From NCBI GenBank assembly GCA_030527105.1, contig JAUNBK010000008.1:38071-80153 (forward strand): 42,083 nt of DNA, read 5' to 3'. A model generated the notes under the pieces. It was given only the letters and a program-made list of their open reading frames with translations, did not search any database and had not been told where the DNA came from. How positions within the stretch are numbered: position 1 is the first letter of the stretch; every line of letters begins with the position of its first letter. Origin of the DNA: Planctomycetia bacterium. Lineage in GTDB: Bacteria; Planctomycetota; Planctomycetia; Pirellulales; Thermoguttaceae. This document shows, in pieces, positions 28,652 through 37,600 of this stretch. A program made the translations under genes and the position numbers.

Positions 28652-30196
28652 ATGAGTTCAGAAAAACCCACTTTCAACTTGGTGAACAAGCCGTGGATTC
28701 CCATTGCGGGGGTCGGCGAGCGCAGCCTCCGGGATGTGTTCGAGCACCCCGAATACCAACGTTTGGGCGGCATGCCTGTGGAGAAAGTTGTGATCCTTCG
28801 CCTGCTCTTGAGTATCGTGCATGCTTCCACGCAGATTCCCGATAAAAAAGCGTGGCGGAAGTTGACGCCGGAGCAGATAGCGCGAAACGCCCTTGCCTAC
28901 CTCGAAAAGTGGCACGATCGTTTTGATTTGTTCGACGAGGAGCATCCGTTTTTGCAGTTCCCGCAGTTGAAAGGGAAGTGTGAGAAAGCGGGGCTGGAGG
29001 GCATCGCGTGGACGGCAGCCAGTGGAAACAAGACGCTTTTGACGCAGTGGAGCGACATGAAGTGTTTTTCCGACGCAGAGGTGGCTCGGCTGCTCCTCTG
29101 CGGCACATGTTATGGCGGCGGGGGCAAAAAATACGACTACAAAGCCAAAGTCGATCCTGCTGGTCCAGACAAGAGCAAGTCCGCTTCTCAGGGAACACTG
29201 ACGGGCTACAGTGGTTATCTTCATTCGTTTATGCTCGGGGAGACGATTCTGGAGACGATTTATCTGAATTTATTGACGGAGGAGGATCTGAAGAGGCCAA
29301 GCATATTCAGCGAATTGGATCCTTGGGGGCGTCCCTTTTGGGAAGCGATGCCGACCGACGAAAGCGGCTCCACTGCCGAGGCGTACCGTTCGACATATCA
29401 GGGGCATTTGTTTCCGTTAAATAAGTTTTTTTGCTTGGATGGAGACGCTCTTTTGATGACCGAAGGCATTTCCTACCCCACGCACAAGGCAGGACAATGG
29501 GACCCGGGAATCGTACTTTTGTATGGCAAAAAGCCGGAGGATACGCGTGCGCTCTGGTGCGATACCGAGAGGAAGCCGTGGCGGCAACTGACGGCACTGC
29601 TGGAATTTATGAACCAGGATAGTCATTCCTCCATGCCGGCGTTTATCGTTCGTGGGCTAGACAAGATGGACCGAAGCATCGACCGAACGTTCGGGATTTG
29701 GACGGGCGGCGTGGGTGTCAACTGCAACTCTGGGGAACAGTACGTCTCCGCCAAAAAAGACTACGTCGAGTCGGATTTCACCATCCCGATGAGTTGGTAC
29801 CACGGCGAGAACAACGTTTTTTTCGAGCGCTACAAAAATCTCATGCAGACGTTGGACGATTACGCTGATGCCCTATATCGTGCGGTCGGGCGCTATTTCA
29901 AAATACTGAACGAGCAGCGCAGTGGAGACTTGGCATCGCAGGCGGTGCAGCTTTTTTGGGAGAAGATGGAACCGCAGGCGCAGGCGATTATTGATTTGAG
30001 TTTGGAGGAAGAGGACTCCGAAATGGTTCTGGCTGCGAAAAAGGCGTGGTGGGGCGTGGTGCGTTCGTGCTACGACCAGTTTTGCTCTCACCAGACACCG
30101 CGACAAATTCAGGCGTACGTCCAAGGTGCGCCATACGTTGGTAAGAAATCGAGCAAGGCAAAATCAACCAAGAAAGCCAAAAAGGAGAAGGTATGA
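28652..30196 (+). CDS. cse1: Cascade large subunit Cse1 (Cas8e)
   Basis: Cse1 recognises the PAM and recruits Cas3. The 514-residue protein begins with the family signature FNLVNKPWIPI and continues SLRDVFEHPEYQRLGGMPVE, as in other Cse1 proteins; DRFDLFDEEHPFLQFPQL is the other conserved stretch. The ATG at 28652 has AGAAAGGA upstream. An earlier in-frame start would lie within the crRNA-like element and is rejected. Its stop overlaps the cse2 start by 4 bp. It is the first gene of an operon that runs to cas2, whose leader carries the crRNA-like gene. The last 20 residues are Lys-rich, which is unusual. Confidence 0.95.
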   Translation: MSSEKPTFNLVNKPWIPIAGVGERSLRDVFEHPEYQRLGGMPVEKVVILRLLLSIVHASTQIPDKKAWRKLTPEQIARNALAYLEKWHDRFDLFDEEHPFLQFPQLKGKCEKAGLEGIAWTAASGNKTLLTQWSDMKCFSDAEVARLLLCGTCYGGGGKKYDYKAKVDPAGPDKSKSASQGTLTGYSGYLHSFMLGETILETIYLNLLTEEDLKRPSIFSELDPWGRPFWEAMPTDESGSTAEAYRSTYQGHLFPLNKFFCLDGDALLMTEGISYPTHKAGQWDPGIVLLYGKKPEDTRALWCDTERKPWRQLTALLEFMNQDSHSSMPAFIVRGLDKMDRSIDRTFGIWTGGVGVNCNSGEQYVSAKKDYVESDFTIPMSWYHGENNVFFERYKNLMQTLDDYADALYRAVGRYFKILNEQRSGDLASQAVQLFWEKMEPQAQAIIDLSLEEEDSEMVLAAKKAWWGVVRSCYDQFCSHQTPRQIQAYVQGAPYVGKKSSKAKSTKKAKKEKV

Positions 30197-30717
30197 CCGA
30201 AGAGACAAAAAATAAGGACTATATCGCCAGTTTTGTGACGTATGTCACGACCAAGATTCAGGGCGACACTGGTTTTCGCGCCGCCATGACGCGAGCGGAC
30301 AATCCCGATACCGAGTCGCAGGCGTGGAGGTATCTGGTTCATTTCTGCGATTTGGGGAATCCTTGGCAGCGCCTCCCGCTGGGACTTGTGGGAGCTGCGA
30401 TTGCACGAAAACGGGTGACTCAGGACGGCACACAGCAGCTGGGCGAGGCGCTGCGGCTCTGCAAACAATCGATTCAGGACGATGATGACAGCGTGGAGCG
30501 CAAATTGCGACGGCTGCTTGCGTGCGATTCGTCGCTGGAATTGGTACAGGTTCTGCGTCCGGTTCTCCAGTTCGTGCAGAAGGGGGAGAGAGTTTCGCTG
30601 AATTACGCCCAACTTTTGCGCGACGTCCTCTACTTTTCCGAGAGGGTCAAATTGCAGTGGGCGAAACAATATTACGGTCAAAAACAGGAGGGCGACGCAT
30701 GTACCTCTCCCGAATAA
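30193..30717 (+). CDS. cse2: Cascade small subunit Cse2 (Cas11e)
   Basis: Helical small subunit that lines the Cascade belly and stabilises the displaced DNA strand. The protein of 174 residues shows the Cse2 pattern: FRAAMTRADNPDTESQAWRY, then ARKRVTQDGTQQLGEALR and VERKLRRLLACDS. It overlaps cse1 by 4 bp and cas6e by 19 bp, so translation is coupled on both sides. Confidence 0.9.
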   Translation: MTEETKNKDYIASFVTYVTTKIQGDTGFRAAMTRADNPDTESQAWRYLVHFCDLGNPWQRLPLGLVGAAIARKRVTQDGTQQLGEALRLCKQSIQDDDDSVERKLRRLLACDSSLELVQVLRPVLQFVQKGERVSLNYAQLLRDVLYFSERVKLQWAKQYYGQKQEGDACTSPE

Positions 30718-31277
30718 GTTTAACGCCACGAACCTTCCGCAAGTTTGTGCAGGACGACTACTCTATTCACAAGTTGGTGTACAACCTGTTTGCCGACGCG
30801 GAGGGTTCTCGATTGTTGTATGTGGACAAGGGAGGACGGCGAGGGGTTTATACCATTCTGGTTCTTTCCCCAAATTTGCCGAAAGTGCAAGACGAAATCG
30901 ACGTGGAGACCAAGCCGGTCGCCGAGTCGTTTTTGAACCATCGTCAATATGCTTTCGAGGTGGTTCTCAATCCCGTTCGCCGAAACGGCAAAACGCGGAA
31001 ACTGGAGCCTGTGGAGGGGCTGCTTCCGCTCTTGCAGTGGTTTCTCGAAAAGGCGAAGGCGAACGGTTTCGCACCAGATGAAAAGCGTCTGGTGGCAAAA
31101 ACCCAATCGGTTCAAACGTTTACCGCGAAAGAAAATACGTTTACTCAGCACAAAGTCGTTTTTTCCGGCACGCTGACCGTGACCGATCCTGACCTGTTTG
31201 CGGCGGCGTTCGCCAACGGAATCGGGCGCGGAAAAGGCTTCGGTTTCGGTCTGCTTCAACTTACCCCTATTTCCTGA
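30699..31277 (+). CDS. cas6e: crRNA endonuclease Cas6e
   Basis: Cuts the pre-crRNA after each repeat hairpin and stays bound to it. The sequence MYLSRISLTPRTFRKFVQDD is the family start, and His24 in YSIHKLVYNLF corresponds to the general catalytic histidine of the family. The glycine-rich end GIGRGKGFGFGLLQLTPI is the conserved RNA-binding loop. The length of 192 residues is slightly short of the E. coli enzyme. The true start is the ATG at 30699, inside the end of cse2; the frame is open well upstream but without similarity. Its position between cse2 and cas7e differs from the E. coli order, where it follows cas5e. Confidence 0.93.
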   Translation: MYLSRISLTPRTFRKFVQDDYSIHKLVYNLFADAEGSRLLYVDKGGRRGVYTILVLSPNLPKVQDEIDVETKPVAESFLNHRQYAFEVVLNPVRRNGKTRKLEPVEGLLPLLQWFLEKAKANGFAPDEKRLVAKTQSVQTFTAKENTFTQHKVVFSGTLTVTDPDLFAAAFANGIGRGKGFGFGLLQLTPIS

Positions 31278-31312
31278 ATATTCATTGAATCACCAAAAGA
31301 AAGGACATTCCC

Positions 31313-32386
31313 ATGTCGAAAAACAATCCGTATCTGAATACCCGAGTCGAATTTCACATTCTCCAATCGTTTCCCGTTTCGTGCCTGAACCGCGACGATG
31401 TGGGTGCGCCGAAGTCTGCCATGATTGGCGGAGTCCAACGTGCACGCGTCAGCAGCCAGTGCTGGAAGCGCGCCATTCGAATGGCAATGCACGATCTGGG
31501 CATCGAAATCGCAATGCGAACTCGTTATGTCACTTCGGTGCTTGCCGACGCTTGCGCCGCCTTGGGAGCCACGCCGGAAGCCGCTCTTGCGTGTGGGGAG
31601 GCTGTTGCCAAAACCTTGACGAAAACCGTCAAAGATGGGCAAAGCGACACGTTGTTCTACATTTCTCAGGCGGAAGCGACGGCTATTGCCGAGTTCTACT
31701 GCGAAAACGCATTCGACGCCAAAGCCGATCTCAAGCCCGTCCTGAAATCGCTCAAAGTCAACACCGATCGGGACGGGGTAGACATTGCCCTCTTTGGACG
31801 TATGGCGGCAAGCGCGCCCGAGGTGAACGTGGAGGCTGCCGCATCGTTTGCCCACGCCATTTCGACGCACCAAGTCGCGGCGGAAATCGAGTTTTTCACC
31901 GCAGTTGACGACCGCAACCCTAAGGAAGAAACCGGCTCCGCACACATGGGGTCGTTAGAGTTCAACTCGGCAATTTATTATCGCTACATCTCGGTTGATT
32001 TGGGCAAGCTCTACGAAAACCTCAACGGCCCCGAGGATATGTCGGTGGGCATAGATGCCTTCGTGAAAGCGCTCTATGGGGCGGTTCCAGAAGCGCGCCA
32101 AACGACCATGGCTGCCGCGACGCCGTGGGACTACGCAAAAATTTTCGTCCGCAAGGGGCATCGGTTCCAGGTCTCTTTCGAGGATCCGTCGAAAGCGGGT
32201 CGGGGCGAAACGCTTCTGGAGGCGAGCAAAAACGACCTTCGAAAGCAGTTGGAGCGCATCGAAAAACTGTCCGGCTCCCTCTTTGGCAAAATCAGCGAGT
32301 ACGAGTTTGGAGAGAGCCTTGATTTTTCCATCGACGACTTGGCACATGCTCTCAACGCGGACATCCAAAAGATTGCAAAACCGTAG
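31313..32386 (+). CDS. cas7e: Cascade backbone subunit Cas7e (Cse4/CasC)
   Basis: Six copies of this protein form the helical backbone that holds the crRNA; its thumb kinks the guide every sixth base. Family stretches are NTRVEFHILQSFPVSCLNRDD, GGVQRARVSSQCWKRAIR and the later HVAAEIEFFTAVDD-like segment (here HQVAAEIEFFTAVDDRNPKE). The 357 residues match the family. AGAAAGGAC is the ribosome binding site, 36 bp after cas6e. Confidence 0.95.
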   Translation: MSKNNPYLNTRVEFHILQSFPVSCLNRDDVGAPKSAMIGGVQRARVSSQCWKRAIRMAMHDLGIEIAMRTRYVTSVLADACAALGATPEAALACGEAVAKTLTKTVKDGQSDTLFYISQAEATAIAEFYCENAFDAKADLKPVLKSLKVNTDRDGVDIALFGRMAASAPEVNVEAAASFAHAISTHQVAAEIEFFTAVDDRNPKEETGSAHMGSLEFNSAIYYRYISVDLGKLYENLNGPEDMSVGIDAFVKALYGAVPEARQTTMAAATPWDYAKIFVRKGHRFQVSFEDPSKAGRGETLLEASKNDLRKQLERIEKLSGSLFGKISEYEFGESLDFSIDDLAHALNADIQKIAKP

Positions 32387-32395
32387 GAGGTCGCG

Positions 32396-33109
32396 ATGAA
32401 ATACCTGTTTTTATGGCTGGAGGCACCGCTGCAATCGTGGGGTTTTGATTCCCGATTCGACCTGCGTGCCACCGCCCTATTTCCCACAAAGTCGGGCATC
32501 TACGGCTTGCTCCTCGCTTCCAGCGGCGACTCCGGTCCTCAGACGGATCTGCTGGCCCAAATGCGGGACGCGTCGTTCCTTGCGGTCGATTTTCGCAAGC
32601 CGGGGGATGCGGCACCCCAACTCCGAGACTACCACATGGTCGGCAGTGGCTACGATAAAAACGACCCGTGGGAGAAACTCCACATCTTGAAAACCTCCGA
32701 GGGAAAACCTGCCGTGGGGGGCGGTGCCAAGCAGACCTACCGCTACTACCTTCAGGACAAGAAATTCGGCGTGGTGATTGCCTTCCCCGACGACCTTGCG
32801 GACAAATTCGCGACCAGCCTGCAAAACCCGGTGTACGATTTGTATCTCGGGCGAAAATGCTGCGTTCCGACCGATTTTATCTATCGGGGCGTATTCCCCT
32901 CGGAAGAAGAAGCGTGCACGGCGATGGAAGCGCTGGCGGAGGGCAAAGGTTTGGTTCCTGACCGGTGTTTTCGGGATACCGACGTGGAAAACCCGGATGG
33001 GTTTTACATTTCCGACGTTCCGGTGGAGTTCGGCGAGCGCAAGCGCTATGTCGATCGCTGCGTTGTTATAGAGCCTTACGTTTGCGCGGGAGCGGCGAAA
33101 GATGGGTGA
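32396..33109 (+). CDS. cas5e: Cascade subunit Cas5e (CasD)
   Basis: Binds the 5' handle of the crRNA. The start MKYLFLWLEAPLQSWGFDSR and TALFPTKSGIYGLLLAS are diagnostic of Cas5 proteins, and DYHMVGSGYD with QTYRYYLQDKKFGVVIA fits the I-E type. Length 237 residues. A strong TAGGAGGTC ribosome binding site lies just before the ATG. Its end overlaps cas1 by 8 bp. Confidence 0.95.
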   Translation: MKYLFLWLEAPLQSWGFDSRFDLRATALFPTKSGIYGLLLASSGDSGPQTDLLAQMRDASFLAVDFRKPGDAAPQLRDYHMVGSGYDKNDPWEKLHILKTSEGKPAVGGGAKQTYRYYLQDKKFGVVIAFPDDLADKFATSLQNPVYDLYLGRKCCVPTDFIYRGVFPSEEEACTAMEALAEGKGLVPDRCFRDTDVENPDGFYISDVPVEFGERKRYVDRCVVIEPYVCAGAAKDG

Positions 33110-33953
33110 TCCGCTGATTATTCGCACGCAGCTTTCCAACATCCCCATGCTCAGGGACAGATACCCTTTTTTGTACTTGGAGCATGGGCGATTGGAAATT
33201 GACGACTCCAGCGTCCTCTGGGTCGGCGCGGACGGAAGCCGCATTCCGCTCCCCGCCGCCACCATCTCCACGCTCCTTCTGGGACCAGGCACCACGATCA
33301 CCCACGCAGCGGTCAAAATCCTCGCGTCCCTGAACGCCACAGTCTGCTGGGTGGGCGAAGATTCCCTCCTTTTTTACGCAGTAGGAACGACGCCGACCTC
33401 CAACACGTACAACCTGAAAAAACAACTCGCGCTGGCGACCGATCCCAAAAAATCGTTGCAAATCGCCCAAAAAATGTACTCCCTCCGCTTCCCCGACGAA
33501 GACGTCTCCAACCTTCCTCTGAAACAACTCATGGTCAAAGAAGGCTACCGCATTCAAAAGCTCTATTCCGAGCTGGCGGAGAAGTACCAAGTCGGCTGGA
33601 AAGGTCGTCGCTACACGCCCGGGAAATTCGAGTTGAGCGACATCACGAACCAACTGATCACCTCGTGCAACGCGGCTTTGTACGCCCTGATTTGCTCGAT
33701 CCTGTACTCCCTCGGTCTCGACCCCCGCATCGGTTTCGTCCACTCCGGCTCCCCACTCCCCTTCGTATACGACGTCGCCGACCTGTACAAAGAAAAGCTC
33801 GTATTCGACCTTTCCTTCCACCTAACCTCCCAGCTCGCTGGCACTTACGACCGCCGTTTGGTGTTCGAATCTTTCAAAACCCGGCTCCTCGATGAGAATT
33901 TCATGACCCGCTGCCCGCAAGATGTCCTCAACCTTTTAGGAATTAAAAAATGA
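33102..33953 (+). CDS. cas1: CRISPR integrase Cas1 (type I-E)
   Basis: With Cas2 it inserts new spacers next to the leader. The family's metal ligands appear as Glu in MVKEGYRIQKLY, His in IGFVHSGSPLPF and Asp in VYDVADLYK. The 283-residue length is normal. Overlaps with cas5e (8 bp) and cas2 (4 bp) place it in the operon. Confidence 0.96.
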   Translation: MGDPLIIRTQLSNIPMLRDRYPFLYLEHGRLEIDDSSVLWVGADGSRIPLPAATISTLLLGPGTTITHAAVKILASLNATVCWVGEDSLLFYAVGTTPTSNTYNLKKQLALATDPKKSLQIAQKMYSLRFPDEDVSNLPLKQLMVKEGYRIQKLYSELAEKYQVGWKGRRYTPGKFELSDITNQLITSCNAALYALICSILYSLGLDPRIGFVHSGSPLPFVYDVADLYKEKLVFDLSFHLTSQLAGTYDRRLVFESFKTRLLDENFMTRCPQDVLNLLGIKK

Positions 33954-34240
33954 TCGTCATAGTCGCCAACCACATCCCCGACGCCGTCCGAGGCAAACTC
34001 AAGCTCTGGTTCATCGAGCCGAAACCGAACGTATTTGTATCGGGCGTGAAAGACTCCGTCGCGCTCAAAGCCGCCGACCTCGTGATGTCCCACTGTCCCG
34101 AGTCGTCCGGTCTCCTCATATTCCGTTCGACGCCCCACCCCCCCGGCTTCATCATCCACGCCAAGGGCACGCCCGCGAAATCGATCACGTATCTTTCCGG
34201 TCTCCAACTCATCCGCGACCCACCCCATCCCCAAGGCTAG
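33950..34240 (+). CDS. cas2: CRISPR integration factor Cas2 (type I-E)
   Basis: The bridging subunit of the spacer integrase. The protein of 96 residues begins MIVIVANHIPDAVRGKLKLW and has SGLLIFRSTPHPPGFIIHAKG, both typical of the I-E branch. It overlaps cas1 by 4 bp. Its stop codon TAG lies within the terminal inverted repeat of family B copy II, so the very last residue or two may come from the element's insertion. Confidence 0.95.
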   Translation: MIVIVANHIPDAVRGKLKLWFIEPKPNVFVSGVKDSVALKAADLVMSHCPESSGLLIFRSTPHPPGFIIHAKGTPAKSITYLSGLQLIRDPPHPQG

Positions 34241-34505
34241 CGCATGAACGAGGTAAAATATAACGATTAACGTTTTGGAGCTTGTTTTGCCGAATAAAAT
34301 TAAAAAAGTTTGAAGAAAGGAGATTCCGAAATGGGTCAAAGGAGCAGGGATGAAATGGAGATTTGTTATATGTACGACGATGAAGGTTTTGAGTGACCCG
34401 CGACGGTTTTGAAAAGTGCGCCGTCGGAACTGAATCGTCTTTGAATATCGACGAAAAACAAACGTAACAAGTCCGCCCAGTTTGCCTATTTGTTCATGCG
34501 CTAGC
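34236..34505 (+). mobile_element. 270 bp terminal-inverted-repeat element (family B, copy II)
   Basis: Perfect 14 bp terminal inverted repeats, GCTAGCGCATGAAC and GTTCATGCGCTAGC. It lies between cas2 and the array leader and is inverted relative to copy I at 23623-23911. No transposase is encoded. Relative to copy I it lacks about 29 bp in the middle, which shortens the internal ORF. Confidence 0.85.
34331..34396 (+). CDS. Small ORF inside family B element (21 residues)
   Basis: MGQRSRDEMEICYMYDDEG then FE. GAAAGGAG is located 8 bp before the ATG, an excellent ribosome binding site. It is the counterpart of the 33-residue frame in copy I, shortened by a deletion that shifts the frame after YMYD. 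Possibly not functional. Confidence 0.3.
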   Translation: MGQRSRDEMEICYMYDDEGFE

Positions 34506-34609
34506 CCTGCTCCTCATGCCCCCAAGTGAGTTCGGCGCGCCGCCACCACCCCTCTTTGACAATTCGCAATATGTAGTGTATAATAACGCAGAGTTAGGTA
34601 TATAAGGGT
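34506..34609 (+). promoter_or_regulatory. CRISPR leader with consensus promoter
   Basis: The stretch between family B copy II and the first repeat is only 104 bp. It carries TTGACA at 34556-34561, a 17 bp spacer and TATAAT at 34579-34584, a perfect sigma70 promoter, with transcription expected to begin about 19 bp before the first repeat. I see no clear IHF site. Confidence 0.85.
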
Positions 34610-37600
34610 GCTTTCCCCACGCGAGTGGGGATGTTTCCAAGCGGATCGCTCAGGATGCTCGATTTCGAGCGCTTTCCCCACGCGAGTGGGGATGTTTCTG
34701 GGGCGAACGTTGGATTTCGAAGTTTGCGATTGCTTTCCCCACGCGAGTGGGGATGTTTCATTCTTTCAGAGCGTCCGCGTCCCTTCTTGCGAGCTTTCCC
34801 CACGCGAGTGGGGATGTTTCCGCGCTCGAGCCGGTCGAAAGTCGGCAGCCGCAGCTTTCCCCACGCGAGTGGGGATGTTTCTTACCATCGAGCACCGGCT
34901 TGTTTACAACTTTGGCTTTCCCCACGCGAGTGGGGATGTTTCAACTGTTGATGAATCTCCTGATCCCCTTGAGTGGCTTTCCCCACGCGAGTGGGGATGT
35001 TTCCGCAACCCGCCGACACCGGGATGTGATTGTTCGGCTTTCCCCACGCGAGTGGGGATGTTTCGACTTTGCACAGATTGCAGTGAGACTCAACAGGGCT
35101 TTCCCCACGCGAGTGGGGATGTTTCTCCAGAAGAAGGGGTTCGCGCTCCGCTTTGAAAGCTTTCCCCACGCGAGTGGGGATGTTTCCCCATTCGATTCTT
35201 GTGCAAAGTCCAAAAACAAGCTTTCCCCACGCGAGTGGGGATGTTTCATTGTCCCCGATGTTCTGGAAAATCTTCACAATGCTTTCCCCACGCGAGTGGG
35301 GATGTTTCTTTTCGTCTCGGCAATGTCATTAAGAACTGTCTGCTTTCCCCACGCGAGTGGGGATGTTTCTTAGATGATCCGAGCCATTTTGCTAAGTCTG
35401 CAGCTTTCCCCACGCGAGTGGGGATGTTTCCGCACTCGCGAGCCATCTCTGAAACCGTAAAAGGCTTTCCCCACGCGAGTGGGGATGTTTCTATATCTAT
35501 GATGACTTTAATAATTTACACAAAGCTTTCCCCACGCGAGTGGGGATGTTTCTGAAAATCCGGAGGAAGAGGGAGGCGAACAGCCGCTTTCCCCACGCGA
35601 GTGGGGATGTTTCCCTGCCAGACCTGAACACGCCGGCTATCCGCGAGCTTTCCCCACGCGAGTGGGGATGTTTCCGCGTGTGTTGCGTCCTCAGTATCAT
35701 GAGGACGGCTTTCCCCACGCGAGTGGGGATGTTTCTTGGAATAAGCCCCGCAGAAGATTATAACGCCGGCTTTCCCCACGCGAGTGGGGATGTTTCCGCC
35801 TGCTCTGGATCAATGACGGGTTCAAGACTGCTTTCCCCACGCGAGTGGGGATGTTTCAAAAGGAAAACGTTAAAAAAGGAGCGTGAACGAGCTTTCCCCA
35901 CGCGAGTGGGGATGTTTCCCTTGCGTTAAACACACGCAGTGATTTTTCTCGGCTTTCCCCACGCGAGTGGGGATGTTTCCGTTCTTCCCAGTCCCATGAG
36001 GAGGGACGGAGGGCTTTCCCCACGCGAGTGGGGATGTTTCTTTTCGATTTTTCGTAAAGATCGGCAGATGGAAGCTTTCCCCACGCGAGTGGGGATGTTT
36101 CTGCTGGTTCAAATATTACGGGCAATTTAAGCAAGCTTTCCCCACGCGAGTGGGGATGTTTCTTATTACTTTGTGATATTGGAGACTGACAAGTCGCTTT
36201 CCCCACGCGAGTGGGGATGTTTCTCACGGCAGAGTCAATCAATAGACTCCGGAGCGGCTTTCCCCACGCGAGTGGGGATGTTTCTAACAACATGCCACAC
36301 CGTAAAAGAAGGGGAGAGCTTTCCCCACGCGAGTGGGGATGTTTCCGATGGCGAGTTTGTTTTCGAGTGTAAAAGTTGGCTTTCCCCACGCGAGTGGGGA
36401 TGTTTCCAGGGAGTCCTGAACGCGGAACGACAGGCTACTGCTTTCCCCACGCGAGTGGGGATGTTTCTGGGAGTTCCCCATATTTGGATACATCTTCTTT
36501 GCTTTCCCCACGCGAGTGGGGATGTTTCTGACGCTCGAAGAGATATGGCGTCTTGTGCGAAGCTTTCCCCACGCGAGTGGGGATGTTTCGCCTTCCCTTT
36601 CGGCAGAATGCTCCTTAACCGGGCTTTCCCCACGCGAGTGGGGATGTTTCTAACTCTCTATACGACTGAATTTTGCTCAACAAGCTTTCCCCACGCGAGT
36701 GGGGATGTTTCCGGGACGATATCTGCCCCCCATTTTTGATCTTCGCTTTCCCCACGCGAGTGGGGATGTTTCTAAGCAAAAAATATTTGCAAAAGGTGGT
36801 ATCAGGCTTTCCCCACGCGAGTGGGGATGTTTCTCTTTTCGAGGTCTTCCATCGTCGGCGTCTTGTGCTTTCCCCACGCGAGTGGGGATGTTTCTCGTTG
36901 CTCTTGCAACACTCATTATCTTGCTACGCTTTCCCCACGCGAGTGGGGATGTTTCTCAGTCTCCGTGGGTTAGCAGCCCACCTCAACGGCTTTCCCCACG
37001 CGAGTGGGGATGTTTCGATGGATCCGTGCTCTATTGGATGTTTCGGTGCGCTTTCCCCACGCGAGTGGGGATGTTTCTGAGGCGTACCGTTCAATGCCGA
37101 AGCGCTCCGTGCTTTCCCCACGCGAGTGGGGATGTTTCCATGGAATCGGTTGGTGAACGCGAATACATCGGAGCTTTCCCCACGCGAGTGGGGATGTTTC
37201 TTCGGTTTCCTAAACCGTCCGGTACTGGATCGTGCTTTCCCCACGCGAGTGGGGATGTTTCTGGGGAATATCATGCTTGGTACCTCCTCCCGCAGCTTTC
37301 CCCACGCGAGTGGGGATGTTTCTTCAGAGGCATTATTTTCCCCAGATGTTCTCTGGCTTTCCCCACGCGAGTGGGGATGTTTCTTTTTTGTCCCGACGTG
37401 AAAGCCGATATTCTCAGCTTTCCCCACGCGAGTGGGGATGTTTCTTGCAGGAACGCGCCCATGAAGCCCGGAATGTTGCTTTCCCCACGCGAGTGGGGAT
37501 GTTTCTGGATTTCATCGACGAAAGACTCCGCAAAATCCGCTTTCCCCACGCGAGTGGGGATGTTTCTTCAGACGGAACCTATTTTTTGTATGGATTTGGG

